NCBI GenBank assembly: GCA_037134755.1
Contig: JBAXLO010000210.1
Coordinates: 1-7,818 of the forward strand
DNA from: JBAXLO01 sp037134755
GTDB lineage: Bacteria; Bacteroidota; Bacteroidia; Bacteroidales; JACABE01
Direction of reading: 5' to 3'
Length of the DNA: 7,818 bases
Both the position numbers and the translations under genes were made by a program. Shown piece by piece: positions 1-4,788 of this stretch; the first letter of the stretch is position 1, and the number at the start of each line of letters is the position of its first letter. The notes under the pieces were generated by a model that ran no database searches, was not told the origin of the DNA, and saw only the letters and a program-made list of their open reading frames with translations.

Positions 1-2
1 CT

Positions 3-551
3 ACAGTATGTAGTGGAAGTACCTTTACTGTAACACCAAATAATTTAGCAAATGGTATTGTACCTGCGGGAACAACATATAGTTGGGGCTATCCTGTAGT
101 TGGGCCTGCTATGACTGGAGGAGCAGCAGGCACTAATACAACAAGTATTAGCGGAACACTCGTTAATGCAACAACCATAGCTCAAATAGCAACATATACT
201 GTAACACCAAAGTCAGGAAGTTGTGTAGGTTCAAGTTTTACAGTAACGGTAACGGTAAATCCGATACCTGCAATTACAAATATGAGTGCAATAGTATGCA
301 GTGGTAGTACATTTACTGTTACACCCACAGATGTTACAAGTGGTGTTATACCTACAGGAACAACTTATAGCTGGGTAGCTCCAAACTTACCAAGTGGACT
401 TGGAGGTGCAGCAGCAGGTAATGGTACAACTATTACTGGATCGCTAATCAATTCAACTAACTCTCCACTAAATGCAATATATACTGTAATACCATCAGCA
501 GGTGGTTGTGTAGGTAGTCCTTTTACTGTAACGATAACTGTAAATCCTGCA
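3..551 (+). repeat. Two tandem PKD-like module repeats (period 288 nt)
   Basis: Two copies of a ~96-residue PKD-like module run from the left edge to about 551. Each has VCSGSTFTVTP near its start, then VPAGTTYSW or IPTGTTYSW, a GGAAAG loop, a Thr-rich strand with T(I)(S/T)G, and YTV(T/I)P...G(S/G)CVGS(S/P)FTVT at the end. The VCSG codons start at 6 and 294, which gives the 288-nt period. A third, more diverged copy lies at about 1260-1544, after the Ig-like block, with VPVGTTYSW and GSCVGDTFTV. The array must continue to the left, because the first copy is cut by the window edge. Confidence 0.82.
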
Positions 552-2099
552 CCAGTAGCACCAATAGTAAATAGCCCTATATCATATTGCCTAAGTACAA
601 CATCAGCACAACTTACTGCAATAGGAACTAATTTATTATGGTACACTACAGCAACAGGAGGCACAGGAAGTTCAACACCTCCAACACCATCTACAGCAAC
701 TTTGGGAACAACTTATTATTACGTAAGCCAGACTGTAAATGGATGCGAAAGTGCAAGAGCTTTGATAACTGTAACTGTAAGTTCAACAGCTGAAGCACCC
801 ATAGTGACGAATATTGCTTATTGCCAATATTCAACTTCAGCACCACTTACAGCAATCGCAACTGGAACTTTATTATGGTACTCAACAGCCACAGGGGGCA
901 CAGGAAGTGCAAATGCTCCTATACCTCCAACAATGGTTGTGGGATCAATAAATTATTATGTAAGCCAAACGATAAACGGTTGCGCAAGTCCACGAGATAC
1001 TATTATTGTATTTATATATCCTACACCTTCAGCACCAATGATTTCAGATCCAGGTCTATTATGTCAAAATACAATTGCAAATCCGCTTACTGCAACAGGG
1101 ACAAATTTATTGTGGTACACTACAGCAACAGGGGGCATAGGTAGTACTATAGCACCTATACCATCAACTACATTTGTAGGAACAACAAATTATTATGTAA
1201 GTCAAACTGTAAACGGTTGTGAAGGACCAAGAGCGGTGATTGTAGTAACAGTAAATTTAGCTCCTTCAATTACAAATATATCTGATACTATTTGCAATGG
1301 GGCACCATTTTTAGTAACACCTTTAAATGGTGTGAACGGAATAGTACCTGTTGGAACAACTTATAGCTGGACAATACCAACAACATCTGGTATTGATGGT
1401 TTTCAGGGAGGAAATAATGCAATAAATATCAGTGGAACTCTTTCAAATAATCCTAATAGCGTATCCCATACAGCAACTTATATTGTAACACCAAAACTAG
1501 GAAGTTGTGTAGGTGATACATTTACAGTAAAAGTAGTTGTAACAACATCTCAAGCACCTTTAACACCAGGTGTAATTTATGGACCTGATCCTGTTTGTCA
1601 AGGTCAAGGTCCAATACAATATTTAATAGCTCCTCTAACGTATGCTACATCTTATGTATGGACTATACCAATAGGAGTTATAGGTTCGAGTACAACTTCA
1701 AGTATAAATGTCAGCTTTTCAACAAGTATCCAATCTGCTCCAATAAAAGTGAAGGGATATAATTCTTATTGTGGGTTTGGAGGAGAAGCAATATTAGTTG
1801 TAGATGTACAAAATTGTATTGGAGTAGATGTATTTACAGGTGATGGAGGGATAAGTATTTCACCAAACCCTGTTAGTGGTTTAAGTAATCTAAAGATAAA
1901 ACTTACAAGCGATCAACAATTAAATATTTGTATTTACGATATTACAGGTAGGAAAGTTATAGAGGTTTTAAATGCTCAAAAGCAAAGGGGAGAACATCAC
2001 GTACAGATAGATGCTACTGATCTTAAAGCCGGAATCTATTTAATAAAGGCTATAGGGGTTGAGAGCTTTGAAACTGTTAAGTTTAGTGTAACTCATTAA
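3..2099 (+). CDS. Giant modular surface protein with PKD-like and Ig-like repeats and a T9SS sorting tail (3' part)
   Basis: The gene is incomplete. The frame is open from base 3, and the ATG at 111 lies inside a module, so it is not the start. About 698 residues are visible, numbered here from the left edge. In order they are: a partial PKD-like module (to ~86), a full PKD-like module (87-183), three Ig-like modules of the CHU_C-associated kind (184-261, 264-339, 342-418), a third PKD-like module (420-514), a divergent beta-sandwich (518-604), and a C-terminal sorting domain (~613-698) with ISPNPVSG, YDITGRKV and LKAGIYLIKA. Most modules hold one Cys near each end (VCSG...GSCVG; YC...NGC), which suggests an intradomain disulfide. 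The tail predicts export by the type IX system and attachment at, or release from, the cell surface. Thr, Ser, Gly and Asn dominate, as in Bacteroidota adhesins. The ligand cannot be told. No catalytic domain is visible, though one could lie upstream of the window. Confidence 0.9.
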   Translation, partial: TVCSGSTFTVTPNNLANGIVPAGTTYSWGYPVVGPAMTGGAAGTNTTSISGTLVNATTIAQIATYTVTPKSGSCVGSSFTVTVTVNPIPAITNMSAIVCSGSTFTVTPTDVTSGVIPTGTTYSWVAPNLPSGLGGAAAGNGTTITGSLINSTNSPLNAIYTVIPSAGGCVGSPFTVTITVNPAPVAPIVNSPISYCLSTTSAQLTAIGTNLLWYTTATGGTGSSTPPTPSTATLGTTYYYVSQTVNGCESARALITVTVSSTAEAPIVTNIAYCQYSTSAPLTAIATGTLLWYSTATGGTGSANAPIPPTMVVGSINYYVSQTINGCASPRDTIIVFIYPTPSAPMISDPGLLCQNTIANPLTATGTNLLWYTTATGGIGSTIAPIPSTTFVGTTNYYVSQTVNGCEGPRAVIVVTVNLAPSITNISDTICNGAPFLVTPLNGVNGIVPVGTTYSWTIPTTSGIDGFQGGNNAINISGTLSNNPNSVSHTATYIVTPKLGSCVGDTFTVKVVVTTSQAPLTPGVIYGPDPVCQGQGPIQYLIAPLTYATSYVWTIPIGVIGSSTTSSINVSFSTSIQSAPIKVKGYNSYCGFGGEAILVVDVQNCIGVDVFTGDGGISISPNPVSGLSNLKIKLTSDQQLNICIYDITGRKVIEVLNAQKQRGEHHVQIDATDLKAGIYLIKAIGVESFETVKFSVTH
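552..1256 (+). repeat. Three tandem Ig-like module repeats (period 237 nt)
   Basis: Three in-frame copies of a ~78-residue module occupy about 552-785, 792-1019 and 1026-1256. The core is LLWYxTATGGxGS, then NYYVSQTxNGC about 25 residues later. The anchor Trp codons lie at 639, 876 and 1113, exactly 237 nt (79 codons) apart both times. Over the 39 nt that start at 633, copy 2 and copy 3 each differ from copy 1 at four positions by eye, so the copies are young or kept alike by recombination. The pattern resembles the Ig-like domain associated with CHU_C-type C-termini in Bacteroidota. Confidence 0.88.
1839..2099 (+). other. Type IX secretion C-terminal sorting domain (coding segment)
   Basis: The last ~86 residues match the Por secretion tail family (type A sorting domain). 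A GDGGISISPNPVSG opening is followed by a strand with LKIKL, an ICIYDITGRKV segment, and a closing LKAGIYLIKAIG plus ETVKFSVTH. This domain carries proteins through the outer membrane by the T9SS and is usually removed by the sortase-like PorU. It is complete, with the stop codon right after the final strand, so the gene is not truncated at its 3' end. Confidence 0.9.
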
Positions 2100-2101
2100 G
2101 A

Positions 2102-2140
2102 AGTGCCTAAAGTACTTGAAGTACTTACAGTGCCTAAAGT
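2102..2140 (+). repeat. 12-bp direct repeat flanking a 17-bp palindrome
   Basis: AGTGCCTAAAGT occurs exactly at 2102-2113 and again at 2129-2140. Between and overlapping them lies AAGTACTTGAAGTACTT (2110-2126), two copies of the self-complementary 8-mer AAGTACTT around one G. It starts 3 nt after the stop codon of the surface-protein gene. No T-run follows, so it is a poor intrinsic terminator. It may be a copy of a dispersed intergenic repeat, but that cannot be seen from one window. Confidence 0.7.
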
Positions 2141-2153
2141 TGGAAGAAAAACA

Positions 2154-2191
2154 ATTAAGAATTAATAATTAATAATTAATAATTAATAATT
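2154..2191 (+). repeat. 7-bp tandem repeat (ATTAATA) upstream of the nitroreductase gene
   Basis: One degenerate unit (ATTAAGA, 2154-2160) is followed by four exact ATTAATA units (2161-2188) and a partial one. The array ends about 12 nt before the ATG at 2203, so it fills the position where the promoter core or 5' leader should be. A change in unit number would move any upstream promoter relative to the gene. No clear Bacteroidota promoter pair was found in the 100-nt spacer. Confidence 0.8.
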
Positions 2192-2202
2192 TTATTTATA
2201 CT

Positions 2203-2856
2203 ATGAAAAGAACAAAGGCTGTTGTAGCTACTATTATTTTATTTATCAGCATCTTTACATCTAATGTGTTTTCGCAGGATGTTAAAGATATTAAATTACC
2301 TGCTCCGGTTAAAACGGGTGGTAAACCTTTGATGGAAGCCTTAAATGCCCGTCAGAGTGCAAGAGAATTTTCTGCAAAAGAACTTTCGATGCAAATGCTT
2401 TCGGACTTACTTTGGGCTGCTGATGGTATCAATCGTCCTGATCTTGACAAACGTACAGCACCCACCGCAATGAATTGGCAGGATATGGATGTTTATGTAA
2501 TACTTCGCTCGGGTATTTATAAATATATGGCTAAAGAAAACAATCTAAAGCTTATTAAAACAGGTAACTATATGAAGAATGCCGGAAAGCAGGATTATGT
2601 TGAAAAGGCTGCATTAAATCTTGTGTTTGTTAGCAATACCTCGAAGATGGCAAAAGCAACCACTAATGATGATAAAATTCTTTTTGCAGGCATTCATACC
2701 GGATGTATTGTGCAGAATGTTTATTTATATTGTGCTTCCGTAGGGTTAAACACAGTTACCAGACGCAATATTGATTTGGTTGAATTAAAGAAAACAATGG
2801 AGCTGGCAACAGATGATATGATAGTAACCTCTCAAACAGTAGGCTTTAAACCATAA
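2203..2856 (+). CDS. Exported nitroreductase-family (SagB/ThcOx-like) protein
   Basis: This is a 217-residue protein of the FMN-dependent nitroreductase fold, closest in pattern to the SagB/ThcOx-type branch often annotated in Bacteroidota. Residues 1-25 form a Sec signal peptide (MKRTK, hydrophobic stretch, then NVFSQ|D) with no lipobox Cys, so it should act in the periplasm or beyond. R50-S-A-R54-E-F fits the N-terminal FMN-phosphate contact. LLWAADGINR (69-78) and RTAPTAMNW (84-92) match the family's central flavin region, and AGIHTGCIVQNVYLYCASVGLNT (162-184, read in parts) the second flavin and dimer helix; VGFKP closes the fold. The substrate is unknown. It stands alone between a repeat-rich spacer and a palindrome, not in the operon that follows. 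Its codons look richer in G+C than its neighbours. No clear Shine-Dalgarno precedes the ATG. The family call is secure; the physiological role is not. Confidence 0.87.
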   Translation: MKRTKAVVATIILFISIFTSNVFSQDVKDIKLPAPVKTGGKPLMEALNARQSAREFSAKELSMQMLSDLLWAADGINRPDLDKRTAPTAMNWQDMDVYVILRSGIYKYMAKENNLKLIKTGNYMKNAGKQDYVEKAALNLVFVSNTSKMAKATTNDDKILFAGIHTGCIVQNVYLYCASVGLNTVTRRNIDLVELKKTMELATDDMIVTSQTVGFKP

Positions 2857-2910
2857 ACTTAAGTTATATAAGAAAGATTAAGTATTTTGTTTTACAAAAA
2901 CTAAATAGAT

Positions 2911-2953
2911 AACCAAATGACGTTTGTAAGCTTACAAATGTCATTTGGTTTTC
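2911..2953 (+). terminator. 40-bp near-perfect palindrome, likely intrinsic terminator
   Basis: Arms 2911-2930 and 2931-2950 are reverse complements except for one pair, G2922 opposite T2939. As + strand RNA this is a G:U wobble, so the hairpin pairs throughout; as - strand RNA it would be a C:A mismatch. The centre is AAGCTT and the outer arm is AACCAAATGAC. The 3' side runs into TTTT (2949-2952), a short U-tract. It lies 55 nt after the nitroreductase stop and fits a + strand terminator. The weak U-tract leaves room for a protein-binding site instead. Confidence 0.65.
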
Positions 2954-3108
2954 TGATATGATTAAGTGATGCCCTAATTCTAATTTTTAAAATGTACTAA
3001 TTTCATAACAATCTTATATAAAAATGTAACAATTAATAAATATTTTCATCGTAATATTGCAAAATGTTATTGATGTTTATTAGATTAATAAATAAAATGT
3101 ATTTTATG
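2954..3108. other. A/T-rich non-coding gap upstream of the VTC operon promoter
   Basis: The stretch between the palindrome and the promoter is strongly A+T-rich with frequent stops in all frames. I see no gene, tRNA-like structure or clear repeat in it. It may hold upstream A/T elements or regulator sites for the downstream promoter, but no specific operator is recognisable. Confidence 0.5.
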
Positions 3109-3139
3109 TTTGCCTGTTAAGCTATTTTTAGTACTTTTG
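3109..3139 (+). promoter_or_regulatory. Bacteroidota-type primary sigma promoter for the VTC operon
   Basis: TTTG at 3109-3112 and TACTTTTG at 3132-3139 match the Bacteroidota -33 (TTTG) and -7 (TAnnTTTG) elements, with a 19-bp spacer, the expected distance. Transcription should begin near 3145, giving a leader of about 50 nt before the start at 3196. It is the only convincing promoter I found in the window, and it places the three downstream genes in one unit. Confidence 0.75.
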
Positions 3140-3195
3140 TACATCTTAAAGGGTAATTATATAAAAACTACTTTTTAAAAATAAAAACTTACAAT

Positions 3196-3948
3196 GTGGA
3201 TGCTTTACAAGAAATTTTATCTAGTTTTAACCCAATTAGTCTAGAAGAAACGGAATGTGTAAAATTAATGAATCGAACAGAAACAAAATATACGTTTCTG
3301 CGAGGACAATTATGTGATTTTCTACAACAAATTTCTAAAGATTATAAGGTTTTAGAAATAAATAATAATAGAGCAAATCCATATCAATCTTTGTATTTTG
3401 ATACACCAACTTATCAACTATATCTTCTACACCATAATAATAGAGAAAATAGATATAAAATAAGATATAGACATTATACTTCTTCAGGTGATTGTTTTTT
3501 TGAGATAAAACATAAGACTAATAAAAATAGAACCGAAAAGAATAGGGTTGAAACAAGCTGTATAAAGGAATATATTGAAGATACTGGTTTAGATTTAATC
3601 AAAACGAACACAACAATTGATGCTTCAAAGCTAATTCCTTCACTCTGGGTTTACTTCTCAAGGATAACATTAGTTAATAATAACTTAAGAGAAAGATTAA
3701 CTATTGATGTTGATATATCTTTTAAAAAAAATGGTAAAGTAATTTCATATCCTGAGATTGCTATTGCAGAAGTCAAGCAAGATAGTTTTTGTCATTCAAA
3801 ATTTGATCTGATGATGAAAAACAATTATGTCAGAACAAAGTCAATTAGCAAGTATTGTTTTGGTTTAATTTCAACAAAAGAAAACATAAAAATGAATAAT
3901 TTTAAACATAATTTAATGATCATAAAAAAACTTTACAATGAAAACTAA
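3196..3948 (+). CDS. VTC-domain (polyphosphate polymerase-like) protein
   Basis: This 250-residue soluble protein carries the VTC domain, a triphosphate tunnel fold known from the catalytic Vtc4 subunit of yeast, which builds polyphosphate from ATP. Visible motifs are NRTETKYTF (26-34), LYFDT (66-70), YKIRYRHY (87-94), FFEIKHKT (101-108), KNRVE (115-119), YFSRITL (153-159), RERLTIDVDI (166-175), IAIAEVK (188-194) and KSISKYCFG (215-223). By analogy with Vtc4, the tunnel residues would be K31, R90, R92, K105, R156, R168, E192, K215 and K219; all expected charges are present, so the fold looks competent. There is no signal peptide or membrane segment, so it should be cytoplasmic. The start is GTG; the ATG two bases upstream is in another frame and stops after 16 codons. 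The end overlaps the DUF4956 gene by 11 nt. Polymerase activity in this bacterial branch is inference. Confidence 0.85.
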   Translation: MDALQEILSSFNPISLEETECVKLMNRTETKYTFLRGQLCDFLQQISKDYKVLEINNNRANPYQSLYFDTPTYQLYLLHHNNRENRYKIRYRHYTSSGDCFFEIKHKTNKNRTEKNRVETSCIKEYIEDTGLDLIKTNTTIDASKLIPSLWVYFSRITLVNNNLRERLTIDVDISFKKNGKVISYPEIAIAEVKQDSFCHSKFDLMMKNNYVRTKSISKYCFGLISTKENIKMNNFKHNLMIIKKLYNEN

Positions 3949-4720
3949 CTTTTTAATTCTACTATTAATCACTTTAGGTTTAACTTTTTCTACTACACAA
4001 ACAAGTGCTAAGCACATTAAGTATTATATAAATGATTCAACATATCAAAAGGTAGCTGTTGATAAAAATGGTTTAGAAGAAACAGCACAAGCAGATTTAC
4101 TTAGTGAAATGAATCCTGAAAATGTAAGCGGTACTTTTTTTTGGAGTCTGTTAATAAATGTTGTTACACTTGTTTTGATAATTGCATTGGTTTATTATCC
4201 TAATAACAGGCAAATGGAGAATATTTTCTCCTTCTTTATGTTCAATTTAATGATCTTCTTATTAACTTTCTTATTAAATAAAATTAAAATATCAATGGGA
4301 GCTGCATTTGGATTATTTGCAGTATTCTCAATGCTGAGATACAGAACAGAAGGCATTAATATGAAAGATATGACCTATCTATTTATTTTTATTTCTGTAG
4401 GATTAATTAGTGCGGTACATTTAAGATATTACGAATTAGCAATAATTGATGCTATAATTATTTTGTTTATTTATATACTTGATGGGAATAAATTTTTCAG
4501 AAGAGAGTTGTCTAAATTAGTGGAATACGAGAATATTGAATTAATTAAGACTGAAAACTATAATATTTTACTTGAAGATTTAAGAAAGCGTACCGGCTTG
4601 ACAATACATCGTATAAATATAGAACAGATCAATTTCCTTAAAGATGCAGCAATGATAAAAATATTCTATTACGATACCGTTGAAAGAAAAGCAAAAAGAA
4701 TCAAAACTAAAGTCAATTAA
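3938..4720 (+). CDS. DUF4956 polytopic inner-membrane protein
   Basis: This 260-residue membrane protein belongs to DUF4956, a family of unknown function that often neighbours VTC-domain genes. Residues 1-24 resemble a signal peptide (ending TSA|K) or a first membrane helix, followed by a ~40-residue polar stretch likely outside the membrane. Hydrophobic helices lie at about 66-87, 95-114, 145-160 and 166-182. The family core is GLFAVFSMLRYRTEGI (125-140) plus NMKDMTYLF (141-149), with RYRTE charges next to a membrane segment. Residues 183-260 form a soluble, basic C-terminal domain with an alternating helix and strand pattern, probably cytoplasmic. The ATG lies inside the end of the VTC gene, so translation is likely coupled and the products probably work together. 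Possible roles are membrane anchor, channel or sensor for the VTC-domain enzyme; none is shown by the sequence. Confidence 0.87.
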   Translation: MKTNFLILLLITLGLTFSTTQTSAKHIKYYINDSTYQKVAVDKNGLEETAQADLLSEMNPENVSGTFFWSLLINVVTLVLIIALVYYPNNRQMENIFSFFMFNLMIFLLTFLLNKIKISMGAAFGLFAVFSMLRYRTEGINMKDMTYLFIFISVGLISAVHLRYYELAIIDAIIILFIYILDGNKFFRRELSKLVEYENIELIKTENYNILLEDLRKRTGLTIHRINIEQINFLKDAAMIKIFYYDTVERKAKRIKTKVN

Positions 4721-4728
4721 TAAATGTT

Positions 4729-4787
4729 TAATTAGCATGATAGTATTAATATTCTTATATTTTTCAATATACTTTAAATGCTAATTA
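4729..4787 (+). promoter_or_regulatory. Long-loop inverted repeat just before the beta-barrel gene start
   Basis: TAATTAGCAT (4729-4738) and ATGCTAATTA (4778-4787) are perfect 10-bp inverted arms separated by 39 nt. An inner pair, AGTAT (4742-4746) with ATACT (4769-4773), nests inside them, so one extended hairpin can form. It starts 8 nt after the DUF4956 stop and ends 1 nt before the ATG at 4789, covering the ribosome entry region. It could dampen translation of the barrel protein, bind a regulator, or act as an RNA processing site. No U-run follows, which argues against a terminator. It is A/T-rich, so stability is uncertain. Confidence 0.5.
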
Positions 4788-4788
4788 T

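Noticed and set aside
111..113. ATG at 111 as the start of the surface-protein gene
   Set aside because: The same frame is open to base 3 and codes for the first half of a PKD-like module upstream of this ATG.
365..664. Open frame on the - strand (99 codons)
   Set aside because: It lies wholly inside the repeat-rich surface-protein gene, its product resembles no family, and low-complexity Thr/Gly coding creates such frames.
821..1144. Second + strand open frame (107 codons) inside the surface-protein gene
   Set aside because: Out-of-frame reading of the Ig-like repeats; composition rich in Ser, Asn, Cys and Tyr without domain features.
2102..2140. Terminator of the surface-protein gene
   Set aside because: The palindrome is short and A/T-rich, and no U-run follows it.
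2154..2191. A/T-rich heptamer array as a replication origin
   Set aside because: No DnaA-box cluster or replication gene is near; a simple slippage repeat explains it.
4739..4788. Separate promoter for the beta-barrel gene
   Set aside because: TATACTTTAA near 4768 resembles the -7 element only weakly and no TTTG lies at the right distance, so I did not call it.
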